DNA of 64,000 nt from Proteobacteria bacterium UBA6156 (lineage in GTDB: Bacteria > Pseudomonadota > Alphaproteobacteria > UBA2136 > UBA6156): contig DIUO01000031.1 of assembly GCA_002422365.1 (NCBI GenBank), positions 1-64,000 of the forward strand. Reading direction: 5' to 3'. Made by a program: the position numbers and the translations under genes. Below are positions 24,725 to 34,170 of this stretch, piece by piece (positions within the stretch are counted from its first letter, which is position 1; every line of letters begins with the position of its first letter). The notes beneath the pieces are model-generated. The model was not told the origin of the DNA, did no database searches, and saw nothing but the letters and a program-made list of their open reading frames with translations.

Positions 24725-27700
24725 GTGCACCAGGTGGTTTGGAAGCGCAGGGCAGTGGTGTGGGGCGGCTTGAGCGGCGGCACGCTGGCTGTGCTGGTGC
24801 TGGCCGTTGTGGCGCTGTTTGTGTGGGCGGCCAAGGAATATACGCGGGTTCACCCGCTGGATTTGACTGCCCGCTTGCCGCAGGTGCAGGCGTATTTGTT
24901 GCCCCAAGGCATTGCTTTGCAGGCTGAAAAGGCGGAGTTGTTTTTTGATGACGGGCCAGTGCTGCGGATAAGCGGATTGGGAGTGAGCGGGCCGGATGGC
25001 AGTCTGGGCGTGTTTGTGGAAAATATTGCTGTTAAGTTTGCAACGACTCAGCTGCTGGCGCTGAAGCTGGCACCCAAAGACATAACTGCGCAAGGCGCGA
25101 CGCTGCGTGTGGTGCGGGAGGCCGACGGCATGAGTGTGGCCGGGTTTGAATTTGAAAATAACGGCGGCAAGCGGCCCCCCGGTGTGGTGAATTGGTTGAA
25201 CAGCTTAGGCTGGGGCGATGCCTGGGGCCGCCTGAAAAAAGTGCAAGTGACAAACCTGAACCTGCTGGTGCGCGACGACGTGCAGAACGCCGAATGGGTG
25301 CTGGAAAATGGCAGGATGGCAATGAGCCGCTACCCGGATGATGGCGAAAAAGGGACGGTGAGCGCCTTTGTGCGGCGGCTTTATGGCGACGATGATGCCA
25401 CCAAAACGTTGGACAATGTGCCGGTGCTGGTGAGGTTTGAGCACGGCGCGCGCGCGCCCTACATGGTGCTGCAAGGCCGCCTTGACCATGCCGATGCGCG
25501 GATGGTGACGGATTATTTTCCGCCCCAGTTTAAGGATTTGCTGCAAGCCCAGGGGCAAGTGGAAATTGGTACACGCTTGCTGGAGGATAATAAGCTGGAG
25601 CGGCCTTGGGTGTCGCTTGGCCTGACCGATGTGAAGGTGCAGCCGGGGAAGGCTTATGGGGCTCCGTTGGATTTTAAAAAGCTGGATGTGACCGCAAGTT
25701 ATGTGCCGCCCGTGGCCGGAGTGAGCGGGACTGATGTGCTGCTGGTGAGGGATTTGCGGTTGGTGACGGGGCGGGGGGCTTTGGTGGCGGCTTCTGGCAC
25801 CCTAACCGGATTGCAGGGCGGGCCGATGCTGGTGGATGTGAGTTTGGTGAGCCCGGAAGGTGATGTGCAGGGGGTGTTTGATTTCTTCCCCGACCAAATG
25901 CGTGGCTTTGCCAAGGCGTTGGAATGGTTGCGGCCGCATATTATGGGGGGCGAGTATGCCAACCTGGTGGCGCGCTACCGGGGTGACCCCCACGAGCTGC
26001 CGCATTGTGCCGATGCCTGCGGTGTGCTGGAGGTGGATGCGGCGTTTACGGGGGGGAAAGTGCGGTATTTGGACCCGATGGCCCCAGCTGAAATGCCCGA
26101 AGGCCGCATGCAATGGCGCGGCCAAACGCTGGAAATTACCGCGCCGGAAGGGCGCATTGGGACGCAGGTGGCGCGCGATGTGGTGTTCAGGTTGAGCCAT
26201 ATATTTGATGTGGTGCCGACGGAGATTTTTGTGAGCAGCAAGCTGCAAGGGCCTGCCGCCGAGGTGATGGCTGAGCTAAGCAAGCTGGACGGGTTGGCGG
26301 ATGATTTGCCGCGGGGCCTTGGCGGCACGCAGCGCAGTGCCTTTGCGGTAACCGTGCCGCTGGGACGGGGCCAGCCGACGACCTTTGCCAGCAGCACCGT
26401 GCTGGTGAGCGGGACGGTGGACGATGTGAGTTTGCGGGGGTATGCGCCGTTGCAGGGGCTCGATTTTACGGGCGATAAGGCGGAGTTTACGCTGGATGCC
26501 GCCAAGCGCCTGCGTGTGGTGACGCAAGGGCAGCTGGATGGGCTGCCGATGGCGGTGGACTGGAGTATGGGTATTCAGCCCCATGAGCCCAGCCTGATGG
26601 CGCTGCGGGCCGAAGGCCGAGTGGCCGGGAGCTGGCTGGTGCAAAGGGCCGACACCGAGGCCCTGGATGTGGATGGCCCGGTGGGGGTAACGCTGGAGGC
26701 GCGGCAGCGGGCCGACAAGACATGGGAATTTGATGCCCAAGCCGATGGGCGTGGGGCGGTGGCGATGATACCTGCCGTGGGCTACGCCAAGCCCCTGGGC
26801 AAGCCGCTGGATGTGGCCGTGAAAGGAACATTGAGTGAAGGGCGAGTGCCCGATGTGGCCAGCCTGGATGTGAAAGGGGAGGGCATTAGCCTGCAAGGCA
26901 GCGGCGGGCCCGGCCGCCTGAACGTGCCCAATGTGGTGCTGGGGCGTAGCCGCCTGAGCCTGACGCTGGCGGATGAGGTGCTGGTGCTGAAGGGGGCGGT
27001 GTTGGATCTTTCTGGCTTGGATGTGTTGCAGCGGGAGGGCGGGGCGGAGCCTTTGGTGGAGAATTTGCGAATAAAGGCGGACATTGACCGTGTGCTGGTG
27101 AAAAACGGCACGCTGGACGGGATGAGTGCGGTGATTTTGCTGAAAAACGGTGACTGGGCCGTGCAAAAGCTGAACGCCACTGTGGAGGGTACGCCCGTGG
27201 CCCTGGAGCGCAAGCCGCTGCCCGGCCAGCCTGACCGCAGCCGCATGACGGTGGCGGTGGCGGATTTGGGGCGGACGCTGAAAGCGCTGGGGGTTTATCA
27301 TTCTCTGGAAGGGGGGCGTTTGCAGGGGGAGATGAATTATGACAGCCCGACCGTGGGTGGGGGTGTGGTGCGGATTGAGGAGTTTACGTTGGATAACCCT
27401 TCGCTTTTGGTGCAGATATTGAGTTTGTTGAGCTTGGAGCAGTTGCTTTCTGGCAGCAGCAGCACGATGTTTAAGCAGGCGACGCTGCCGCTGCGGGTGG
27501 ATGGGCCAGTGTGGTATTTGGACAATGCCAGCCTGGAAGGGCCGAGCATGGATATGCGCCTGACCGGCACCTATGACCAACAGCAGCATATGCTGAACAT
27601 TGATGGGAAGTTGGCGCCGGGGATTCCGCTTAACCGTTTGGTGAGCAAGATACCGTTGCTGGGCACGCTGCTGACCGGTAGCCAGGATGGTGTGGTGGTG

Positions 27701-27832
27701 GCGGACTTTAAGATTAAGGGTAGCACCGCCGACCCACAGGTGAACGTGCGCCCGCTGAGTGTGATTACGCCGGGCCTGGTGAAGGACATTTGGCGCGGGA
27801 TTACGGAAAGCCCGGCGGAGGGTGCACGATGA
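24725..27832 (+). CDS. AsmA/YhdP-like large envelope protein (DUF3971)
   Basis: 1035 residues with one N-terminal membrane helix (about 14-36) and a long beta-rich periplasmic body. The C-terminal part with PLLGTLLTGSQDGVVVADFK and IKGSTADPQVNVRP is typical of the AsmA-like/YhdP family, now linked to phospholipid transport between the membranes. GTG 24725 is 35 nt after prfB and lacks a good ribosome site. The end overlaps the DUF192 gene by ATGA. Confidence 0.82.
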   Translation: MHQVVWKRRAVVWGGLSGGTLAVLVLAVVALFVWAAKEYTRVHPLDLTARLPQVQAYLLPQGIALQAEKAELFFDDGPVLRISGLGVSGPDGSLGVFVENIAVKFATTQLLALKLAPKDITAQGATLRVVREADGMSVAGFEFENNGGKRPPGVVNWLNSLGWGDAWGRLKKVQVTNLNLLVRDDVQNAEWVLENGRMAMSRYPDDGEKGTVSAFVRRLYGDDDATKTLDNVPVLVRFEHGARAPYMVLQGRLDHADARMVTDYFPPQFKDLLQAQGQVEIGTRLLEDNKLERPWVSLGLTDVKVQPGKAYGAPLDFKKLDVTASYVPPVAGVSGTDVLLVRDLRLVTGRGALVAASGTLTGLQGGPMLVDVSLVSPEGDVQGVFDFFPDQMRGFAKALEWLRPHIMGGEYANLVARYRGDPHELPHCADACGVLEVDAAFTGGKVRYLDPMAPAEMPEGRMQWRGQTLEITAPEGRIGTQVARDVVFRLSHIFDVVPTEIFVSSKLQGPAAEVMAELSKLDGLADDLPRGLGGTQRSAFAVTVPLGRGQPTTFASSTVLVSGTVDDVSLRGYAPLQGLDFTGDKAEFTLDAAKRLRVVTQGQLDGLPMAVDWSMGIQPHEPSLMALRAEGRVAGSWLVQRADTEALDVDGPVGVTLEARQRADKTWEFDAQADGRGAVAMIPAVGYAKPLGKPLDVAVKGTLSEGRVPDVASLDVKGEGISLQGSGGPGRLNVPNVVLGRSRLSLTLADEVLVLKGAVLDLSGLDVLQREGGAEPLVENLRIKADIDRVLVKNGTLDGMSAVILLKNGDWAVQKLNATVEGTPVALERKPLPGQPDRSRMTVAVADLGRTLKALGVYHSLEGGRLQGEMNYDSPTVGGGVVRIEEFTLDNPSLLVQILSLLSLEQLLSGSSSTMFKQATLPLRVDGPVWYLDNASLEGPSMDMRLTGTYDQQQHMLNIDGKLAPGIPLNRLVSKIPLLGTLLTGSQDGVVVADFKIKGSTADPQVNVRPLSVITPGLVKDIWRGITESPAEGAR

Positions 27833-28284
27833 GATTGGGGATGCTGTGTGTGGCCCTGGTGCTGCTGGCAGGGTGTGGGGAGGCGCAGGATGGGCCGCCC
27901 AAGCTGCCGCCCGAGATATCGCAAGGCCAACCCCAAGACCTGCCGCGTGTGGCGCTGCAAGTGGGGACTGTGAAGGTGCAGGCCCAAGTGGCCGACGACG
28001 ATGACGAGCGGGCCAAGGGGCTGATGTTTGTGCGTGCCATGCCGGAAGATGAAGGCATGCTGTTTGTGTGGCCGGAGAAGGCGGAGCGGAGTTTTTGGAT
28101 GCGGAATACGTATATTCCACTGGATTTGCTGTTTATTGATGGGCGGCGGATTGTGCGGATTGTGCAGGGGGTGCCGCTGGATGAGAGTGCGTTACCTTCT
28201 GGCCAGCCGGTGGATAAGGTGCTGGAGATGAATGCCGGGTGGGCTGCGCGGAGGGGGGTTAAGGTGGGGGATTTAGTGTTTTAG
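27829..28284 (+). CDS. DUF192 lipoprotein
   Basis: 151 residues. Signal MRLGMLCVALVLLAGCGEA with lipobox LAGC, then a DUF192 domain (RAKGLMFVRAMPEDEGMLFV and FWMRNTYIPLDLLFID). Function of DUF192 is unknown. The start overlaps the preceding stop (ATGA), so it is translationally coupled. The last codons lie in a GTGTTTA repeat array. Confidence 0.85.
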   Translation: MRLGMLCVALVLLAGCGEAQDGPPKLPPEISQGQPQDLPRVALQVGTVKVQAQVADDDDERAKGLMFVRAMPEDEGMLFVWPEKAERSFWMRNTYIPLDLLFIDGRRIVRIVQGVPLDESALPSGQPVDKVLEMNAGWAARRGVKVGDLVF

Positions 28285-28316
28285 TGTTTGGTGTTTTTGT
28301 TTTGTTTTTAGTTTTT
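28276..28316 (+). repeat. Heptamer array, GTGTTTA/G family
   Basis: TTTAGTGTTTTAGTGTTTGGTGTTTTTG; the DUF192 stop codon lies inside the array, and its far end reaches the 3' end of dsbD. Confidence 0.8.
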
Positions 28317-30446
28317 TGAGGTTGGTGGGGGGACGGTTTCGAGTTTGTCTTTCAGCAGGCCGGGAGTGAGGAGCTGGGGGAGCACCTGGACGGGTTGGCC
28401 GGGCAGGTAGAGCAGGTAGAGCGGCACGCCACGGCGGTTGTGGCGGGCGAGTTCGGCGCTGATCTCCGGGTTCTGGTTGGTCCAGTCGGCACGGAAAATG
28501 GCGGTGTTGGTTTGGCGGAAGAGGGTTTGGACGCTGTCGGTGTTCAGGACTGTGGCTTCAGTCACTTTGCAGGTGATGCACCAGTCGGCGGTGAAGTCGA
28601 CAAAGACGGGGTTGCCGGTTTGGAGCGCTTGCTCGACCGCCGTGGCCGACCAGGGCTGCCACAGCACGTTGTGCGGGCGGTTGAGGGCGGTAGCAAACAG
28701 GAACAGGCTGCCCGCCAGAATGGCCAAGGGCAACACGGCGGTGAGGCGGGAGGGCCGGGCCCCCAGCAGCCACAGCGTGAAGGTGAAGACCAGCAACGCG
28801 GTGAGCATGAGGAACAGCCCTGCCTGCCCGGTTTGGCTGGTGAACACATAGGCCAGCCACAAGGCGGTGGCGAGCATGGGCCAGCCGAGGGCGTGGCGGA
28901 AGGTGAGCATCCAGTTGCCCGGGCGGGGGAGCCAGCGGAACACCTGCGGGAAGGGGATGGCGACCAGGAACGGCAGTGCCATGCCGAGGCCGAGGGTGGT
29001 GAAGACGAGGAGGCTTTCTAATAACGTTTGGGTGAGGGCGAAGGCCATGGCGCCGCCCATGAAGGGCACGGTGCAGGGGGTGGCGACCAGCACCGCCAGC
29101 ACGCCAGTGGCGAAGCTGGCGCCGAGGGAGTGCTTGATGGTTTCGGCCTGCGCGGCACCCGCCTTGAGGGCTTTGGCCTTGGGTTTGGTTGTGGGGGTGG
29201 CGAGGCGGGTGAGGGTTTGGCCGAGCTCGAACACGCCAAAAAAGTTGAAGGCGACGGCGACCATGAGGAACACCAGGGCGGCGACCATGACCGGGTTTTG
29301 CAGATGGAAGCCCCAGCCGACCTGCGCGCCTGCCTGCTTGAGCACGGCGATGAGGACGGCAAAGGCCCAGAAGCTGCCCAGCACGCCCAGCGCATAGGCC
29401 AGCGTGTGGCGTGTGCGCCCGGCGCCATGGTGGTGCTGCACCAGGCTGAGCAGCTTGAGCGACAGAACCGGCAGGACGCAGGGCATAAGGTTAAGCATAA
29501 GCCCGGCTATAAACGCAAAAACAAGCGCCCCCAGCAGCGAGAGCGATGGGGATGAAGCTGTGCCACCAGTTGCCGCACCCGGCGCGGTGGGCGAGACCGC
29601 CGCGCTGACGCCGGAGAGAAGGGGCGTGCTGAAGCTGAAGCCCTGGCCGTTGACCAGCAACAGGCCGCTGAGGGTGGTGGGCGGGGTTACGGTTTGTTCG
29701 TCCAGCTGAATGGACAGGGTGTTGCCGGTGAGGCTTTGGGGGGCGGAGTCGTTGATGATGCCGTCTTCGTTCGGGAGAAAACGCACCGACTGGCTGGCGA
29801 GGTTGAGCGGCAGCGTGAGCTGGATGGTGGCGCCGGTGGTTTCGGCGCTTATGGCCCTTTCTGGTAGGGGTTGGGGGAGGTTGGTGGCGGGTTTGAACTC
29901 TGGGTTGGTTTGGGCGCGGGCGGCGACGGTGAGGGGGAGCGTGAGCTCGGCCCGGCCGGGCATGCAGACATCTTTGCAATAGAGGAAGCTGGCGGTGAAG
30001 GGCAGGACGTTCAGGCCCTGGGCCAGGCCGCTGGGCAGGGTGAAGTTGGTGGTGAAGGTGACGGTGTTTTCGTATCCGTAGTTCGTGAGTGGCGGGATGC
30101 TGATGACCTGCGGGGTGGGGAAGGTGAGGGCGAGAGGCTCCGGGTTGCCGGGCAGGTTGGGGGTGAGCTGGGGCGGGAGGCCGGAGTCTCCGGCATTGCG
30201 CCAGTAGATGTGCCAGTGGGGCTCGAGTTTAAACTGCCAGGCGAGCTGGATGGTTTGGCCCGGCGTGACCTGCGCGTGGCTGGCGCTGAGGCGGGTGGTG
30301 ATGACGGGGTCGTCGTGCTGGCTGGTGGCCGTGGCCCAGGCGCTGGTGCCTGGTGTGGAGCTTTGGGCGGCCACGGGTGCGGGCAACCCGAGCGTGGCAG
30401 CAAACAGACAGAGGGTAACGAAAACGGAGCGGATGAGCTGCGGCAT
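28308..30446 (-). CDS. dsbD: Thiol:disulfide interchange protein DsbD (ScsB-like)
   Basis: 712 residues. Signal peptide to about residue 28, an N-terminal periplasmic domain with CKDVCMPG, a central eight-helix membrane domain with LMPCVLPVLSLK and ATPCTVPFMGG, and a C-terminal thioredoxin domain with ADWCITCK. It moves electrons from cytoplasmic thioredoxin to periplasmic thiol proteins. The ATG at 30446 follows CAGGAAAAAGCC; a longer start would add 29 polar residues before the signal. Confidence 0.92.
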   Translation of the reverse strand: MPQLIRSVFVTLCLFAATLGLPAPVAAQSSTPGTSAWATATSQHDDPVITTRLSASHAQVTPGQTIQLAWQFKLEPHWHIYWRNAGDSGLPPQLTPNLPGNPEPLALTFPTPQVISIPPLTNYGYENTVTFTTNFTLPSGLAQGLNVLPFTASFLYCKDVCMPGRAELTLPLTVAARAQTNPEFKPATNLPQPLPERAISAETTGATIQLTLPLNLASQSVRFLPNEDGIINDSAPQSLTGNTLSIQLDEQTVTPPTTLSGLLLVNGQGFSFSTPLLSGVSAAVSPTAPGAATGGTASSPSLSLLGALVFAFIAGLMLNLMPCVLPVLSLKLLSLVQHHHGAGRTRHTLAYALGVLGSFWAFAVLIAVLKQAGAQVGWGFHLQNPVMVAALVFLMVAVAFNFFGVFELGQTLTRLATPTTKPKAKALKAGAAQAETIKHSLGASFATGVLAVLVATPCTVPFMGGAMAFALTQTLLESLLVFTTLGLGMALPFLVAIPFPQVFRWLPRPGNWMLTFRHALGWPMLATALWLAYVFTSQTGQAGLFLMLTALLVFTFTLWLLGARPSRLTAVLPLAILAGSLFLFATALNRPHNVLWQPWSATAVEQALQTGNPVFVDFTADWCITCKVTEATVLNTDSVQTLFRQTNTAIFRADWTNQNPEISAELARHNRRGVPLYLLYLPGQPVQVLPQLLTPGLLKDKLETVPPPTSKN

Positions 30447-30459
30447 GGCTTTTTCCTGA

Positions 30460-30488
30460 TTGAGTGGTTGGGTGGGATACTCTAGCAT
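30460..30488 (+). promoter_or_regulatory. Promoter for the 44-residue ORF and GGDEF gene
   Basis: TTGAGT (30460-30465), 17 bp, TAGCAT (30483-30488). It lies in the divergent gap with dsbD. Confidence 0.6.
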
Positions 30489-30515
30489 TGGGGCCAACAA
30501 TGCAAGGTTTGCTGG

Positions 30516-30650
30516 ATGGATTTTGTGCCTCATTTCTATTTACATGGCCGTATGGCTCTGTTTTTGCTGGCCGCTGTAGCCACTTTGTGGTTGCGCGTGC
30601 CGGCCTTTAACCTGCTGCAGCGCCCGGCGCTGAAATTGCTGCGGAGCTAA
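30516..30650 (+). CDS. Small membrane protein, 44 residues
   Basis: MDFVPHFYLHGRMALFLLAA followed by VATLWLRVPAFNLLQRPALK. One membrane helix with a basic tail. A consensus promoter lies 28 nt upstream and the stop is 3 nt from the GTG of the diguanylate cyclase gene, so it is probably the first, translationally coupled gene of a two-gene operon. Family unknown. Confidence 0.5.
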   Translation: MDFVPHFYLHGRMALFLLAAVATLWLRVPAFNLLQRPALKLLRS

Positions 30651-30653
30651 GAC

Positions 30654-32309
30654 GTGCTGCGCAAGATTGTTGTAGGCTTACTCGGATTTACCGGCACCCT
30701 GGTGGTGCTGTTGCTGGTGACAGTGATGCTGCAACAAATGCCCATGCCGGATGCCAGTGGGCTGGGCATACGTTATTGGCAAGACCAGCCGAGTGGGGGT
30801 GGCTTTGTGAGTGCGCTGACCCGGCAATTGGGCTTTGCCGCCTTTATGCTGATGAATATGTGGGTGCTGTGGTTTATACCCCTGGGCGGGCTGTTGCTGA
30901 CGCTGGTGCTGATGAACCGCGAAGTGGATAGCAGCGAGATGGCGGTGTATTTGGAGCGTATTCATCTGCTGGAGCACGCCTTGACCGAAGCACGCACCAA
31001 TGCCGAGCTTTATGGCGGCCGCTGGGACGGCCTGAACAGCAAGTTTGACCAGTTGTTTGAACACAGTGCCGAAGTGTGGTTGGTGGTTGACCGTGGCGGT
31101 GGCATACGCCGCTGGAACCGCGCGGCGGTGGATTTGGCGCGGCGGTTTACGCCGGGAGTGGGGGATAGTTTGGAGGGGAAGCCGCTCTCGGACGTGGTGG
31201 CCAATGCCGCCGACCTGAGCACCCTGACGGCGCCGGTGCGTGATGCGCTGATGCAGGGCTTAGTGACCAACGGCGAAGTGCATTTGCAGCAGGTGGGGCA
31301 GCATTTTCTGGTGTGGATTTTCCCGTTAGGGGACGACGTGGCGCTGGTGCTGCGCGATGTGACCCACCGTTACCGTGACGACGCCTTTATGCGCAGCAGC
31401 GAACGCCTGGTGCGCCAATTGGTGGAAGACAGCGTACGCCCGGTGGCGGTGCTGGACATGAACTGGACTTATTTATATGTAAGCCGCAAATGGAGCGACG
31501 TAATGGGGCTTGACCCCCATGAGGGGCTGATTGGGAGTGACCATCGGGTGAAGGTGCCGGATTTCCCTGCCGACCGGCGTGTGATTGAGCCGCAGTTGCA
31601 GGAAGGCAAGCGTGTGGGCCGCGACGACGAGCGCCGCACCGTGAAAGGGCGCGAAATGCTGCTGAGCTGGCACATACGGCCATGGGCCGATGCGGCCGGG
31701 CGCCCCGGAGGCTATATTTTTACGGTGCTGGACACCACCGAGCACACCCGCCTGAAGCAGCAAGTGGCACAGGCCGAAGAGCGCGAAAATGCGCTGGCTT
31801 ATAGTGACGCCCTGACCGGGTTGCCCAACCGCCAGCTGTTTAATGACCGCCTGAATATGAATTTGGCGCAGGCTTACCGGCAATTGGGCAAGGTAGCGTT
31901 GTTCTTTTTAGACCTGGATGGTTTTAAGGCCGTGAACGACCAGTTGGGCCATGACGCCGGGGACTTGCTGCTGAAGCAGGTGGCCGACCGCCTGAAGGGC
32001 TGCGTGCGCACCACCGACACTGTGGCGCGGCTGGGGGGGGATGAGTTTACGATCATCCTTTCTATAAGAGACCGTGCCGACGCCGAGCAAGTGGCCGAAA
32101 AAGTGCTGAATACGATACGCGCCCCCTATGATTTGAATGGTAAAATTGCCGATAAAGTGGGAACCAGTATTGGGATTGCGCTTTACCCGCAGGACGGCAC
32201 CCAAGGCGCCGACCTGGTGCGCAAAGCGGATGCCGCGATGTATGCCGCCAAGCAGGGCGGGAAAAACGCCTGGCGCTTTGCCACGCAGGAAATTACGGTG
32301 CAGGGGTAA
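30654..32309 (+). CDS. Membrane PAS-GGDEF diguanylate cyclase
   Basis: 551 residues. Two N-terminal membrane helices (about 5-27 and 58-85), two PAS-like regions (about 130-230 and 245-375) and a GGDEF domain with DALTGLPNR, LFFLDLDGFKAVND and an intact ARLGGDEF. RTTD five residues before GGDEF is a product-inhibition I-site. It should make cyclic di-GMP in response to a signal sensed by the PAS domains. GTG start 3 nt after the small ORF. Confidence 0.88.
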   Translation: MLRKIVVGLLGFTGTLVVLLLVTVMLQQMPMPDASGLGIRYWQDQPSGGGFVSALTRQLGFAAFMLMNMWVLWFIPLGGLLLTLVLMNREVDSSEMAVYLERIHLLEHALTEARTNAELYGGRWDGLNSKFDQLFEHSAEVWLVVDRGGGIRRWNRAAVDLARRFTPGVGDSLEGKPLSDVVANAADLSTLTAPVRDALMQGLVTNGEVHLQQVGQHFLVWIFPLGDDVALVLRDVTHRYRDDAFMRSSERLVRQLVEDSVRPVAVLDMNWTYLYVSRKWSDVMGLDPHEGLIGSDHRVKVPDFPADRRVIEPQLQEGKRVGRDDERRTVKGREMLLSWHIRPWADAAGRPGGYIFTVLDTTEHTRLKQQVAQAEERENALAYSDALTGLPNRQLFNDRLNMNLAQAYRQLGKVALFFLDLDGFKAVNDQLGHDAGDLLLKQVADRLKGCVRTTDTVARLGGDEFTIILSIRDRADAEQVAEKVLNTIRAPYDLNGKIADKVGTSIGIALYPQDGTQGADLVRKADAAMYAAKQGGKNAWRFATQEITVQG

Positions 32310-32376
32310 TTTTTACACAAAACTGCGGGCAGGGGGGTTGTGGCCTAAGGAACACGCACCTATTAATGACCATGTG

Positions 32377-32405
32377 TTGACGCGGAAAGGGGCTTTCCGT
32401 AGCAT
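32377..32405 (+). promoter_or_regulatory. Promoter for the 71-residue gene
   Basis: TTGACG (32377-32382), 17 bp, TAGCAT (32400-32405). Confidence 0.65.
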
Positions 32406-32433
32406 GATGTTAACAAACAAAAGGAGCCGCGAG

Positions 32434-32649
32434 ATGTACGACAAGCTGTTTGCATCGATGATTTTACCCGTACAGCCGGAATTTGCGGCTGATGGCGCTG
32501 TGATTAAAGTGGAAGACTTTGTGGCCGAAGCCGAAACCGGTGAAGCCTTTTTTGGCGGCTATGCCGAAGACTTTTTGGCCGACATGGGCCTGGATATGCT
32601 GGAGCAGGCGCCCGAAGCCCGCACCGGCAAAGCGAAAATTCAGGGTTAA
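32434..32649 (+). CDS. Small acidic hypothetical protein, 71 residues
   Basis: Starts MYDKLFASMILPVQPEFAAD behind AAGGAG (32421-32426), with a consensus promoter upstream. Acidic, no membrane segment. It precedes the ybjQ-like gene by 15 nt and is probably co-transcribed with it. Family unknown. Confidence 0.65.
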   Translation: MYDKLFASMILPVQPEFAADGAVIKVEDFVAEAETGEAFFGGYAEDFLADMGLDMLEQAPEARTGKAKIQG

Positions 32650-32664
32650 TACGGAGCGCCCGCC

Positions 32665-32994
32665 ATGCTGATGATTACCACCAACAGCGTGGAAGGTTAC
32701 CGCATACGCAAATACGGCCCGCTGGTGGCCAGCGAAGTGGTGATGGGCACGAACTTGTTCCGGGACTTTTTTGCGAAGGTGCGCGATGTGGTGGGGGGCC
32801 GGAGTGGGGCGTTTCAGGAAGCCTTGAAAGATGCCCGCGAGCTGGTGCTGCAGGAAATGCAGGAGCAGGCGGTGGCGGAGGGCTGCAATGCGGTGATTGG
32901 CATTGATTTGGATTACGGCGAAATTAGTGGCGGCGACAAAACCATGTTGTTGGTGGCGGCGCAGGGCACGGCGGTATTTATAGAGCCGATATAG
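32665..32994 (+). CDS. YbjQ/UPF0145 family protein
   Basis: 109 residues. MITTNSVEGYRIRKYGPLVA, SEVVMGTNLFRDFFAKVRD, ARELVLQEMQEQAVAEGCNA and VIGIDLDY are the UPF0145 signatures. The family forms pentamers and has been called heavy-metal binding, but its role is unproven. Ends in a terminator at 33032-33057. Confidence 0.9.
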   Translation: MLMITTNSVEGYRIRKYGPLVASEVVMGTNLFRDFFAKVRDVVGGRSGAFQEALKDARELVLQEMQEQAVAEGCNAVIGIDLDYGEISGGDKTMLLVAAQGTAVFIEPI

Positions 32995-33031
32995 GGCTTT
33001 TAGCGCCAGTGTATGTTGTATGATGAATGAT

Positions 33032-33057
33032 AAAGCCCCGGGTGAGGGGCCTTTTTT
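33032..33057 (+). terminator. Terminator after ybjQ-like gene
   Basis: GCCCC (33035-33039) pairs with GGGGC (33046-33050), then six T. Confidence 0.75.
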
Positions 33058-33175
33058 ATTGGGCTATGTTGCTGAAATGACGTTGGTGGTGGGTGGAGGT
33101 TGTCAGTCTTGTATTACGAGTGACAGATTTTATGCATACGCTGGGTATACGAGCAACCCGAGAAAGGATACCCCC

Positions 33176-33715
33176 ATGACCTGTTATGAAACCGCTGTGT
33201 TTGACACCGCCGAGGCTGCCCTGCACTGGGCCGTGGAAGTGCTGCGCCGCCGCCGCCTGCCGCGCAACAGCAGCCTGTGGCGCGAGCTGGTGCAGGAAGC
33301 GGAAGACGTGGAGCGCCAGTGGGGCCTGGCCCGCAATATGCTGATACCGACCGACCCGGATGAGCGGCTGGGGCTGGCGCTGGATATTATGGAAGCGTTG
33401 GCCGGGCTGGACAGTGCCGACGCCCTGCTGCTGCGCCAATGGAGCATGGGAGACTGGGCCGATGAGATGCGCTTGCGCGTGGCATTGGAGATTCAGGAGC
33501 GGTTGCGGCGGCAAGGGGTGCGGGTGCGGCTCAGCTACCGTTACAGTTATGACCAGCTGAGTGTGCTGGCCAAATGCCACAGAAAAACGGCCTGGCGGCG
33601 TGTGCAGAAGGCGCTGGAGCACTTGCAGCTTGCCTTGCAGGTGAAGGGTGTGGTGATGCGGGTGGAGGCGCCGGAGAGTGGGCTTGGTAACTGGGAGATG
33701 GGACTTAGGAGTTAG
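33176..33715 (+). CDS. Helix-turn-helix protein, possibly DUF6362-like
   Basis: 179 residues from ATG 33176 behind GAAAGGATA. The N-terminal half (AEAALHWAVEVLRRRRLPRN) and the C-terminal SYDQLSVLAKCHRKTAWRRV suggest a DNA-binding protein of the kind found in alphaproteobacterial prophages (DUF6362-like). The assignment is by eye only. TATACG lies 20 nt before the start. Confidence 0.5.
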   Translation: MTCYETAVFDTAEAALHWAVEVLRRRRLPRNSSLWRELVQEAEDVERQWGLARNMLIPTDPDERLGLALDIMEALAGLDSADALLLRQWSMGDWADEMRLRVALEIQERLRRQGVRVRLSYRYSYDQLSVLAKCHRKTAWRRVQKALEHLQLALQVKGVVMRVEAPESGLGNWEMGLRS

Positions 33716-34161
33716 GAATTAAGGGTGGTTTGGCAGGTTTGGCAGGTGCCGAGGAGCTCGATGTGTGAGGACTCCACCCGGAAGCCGTGGGCGCTGGCGG
33801 CGGTGTGGAGTTTCTCGAGCGGGGTGTGGAGTTCGGTTACCGTGCGGCAATGTTTGCAGATGACGAGTTGGCCGGTGTGGTCTTCTCCGACATGTGGGCA
33901 GCCGATGTAGGCGCCCATGCTGGCGATATGGTGGATGAGGCCTGCGCCTTGCAAAAACTGAAGGGCGCGGTAGGTGATGGGCGGTTGGGTGTTGCCGAGG
34001 GCATCCATGATTTGATGCGCCGTGAGCGCCTGGTGGCTTTGCCAAATGATGCTGAGGACGGCGCGGCGGGTGTCGGTGAGGCGGAGATTGTTGGCGGCGC
34101 AGAAGGACTCGGCTTGCGCCATGGCGTTGGTTTGGCAGGTGGCGTGGTTAGGACAGGGCAT
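33712..34161 (-). CDS. zur: Zinc uptake regulator Zur (Fur family)
   Basis: 149 residues. RLTDTRRAVLSIIWQSHQAL is the winged-helix start, PPITYRALQFLQGAGLIHHI the recognition helix region, then CPHVGEDHTGQLVICKHC and GTCQTCQ give the two CxxC pairs of the structural zinc site. The pattern fits Zur better than Fur. With zinc bound it represses uptake and zinc-sparing genes. TAAACT ends 6 nt before the ATG, so an own leaderless transcript is possible, but no good -35 is seen; it also follows gene B by 9 nt. Confidence 0.85.
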   Translation of the reverse strand: MPCPNHATCQTNAMAQAESFCAANNLRLTDTRRAVLSIIWQSHQALTAHQIMDALGNTQPPITYRALQFLQGAGLIHHIASMGAYIGCPHVGEDHTGQLVICKHCRTVTELHTPLEKLHTAASAHGFRVESSHIELLGTCQTCQTTLNS

Positions 34162-34170
34162 GGAACTAGT

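Noticed and set aside
26276..28120. 614-codon open frame on the minus strand
   Set aside because: Lies fully opposite the YhdP-like and DUF192 genes; the protein is His/Arg/Gln-rich without any motif, as expected from the complement of a GC-biased gene.
32409..32416. TGTTAACA as a third Zur site
   Set aside because: The half-sites touch (no 5-bp spacer), it lies at the transcription start of an unrelated small gene, and such an 8-mer is expected by chance.
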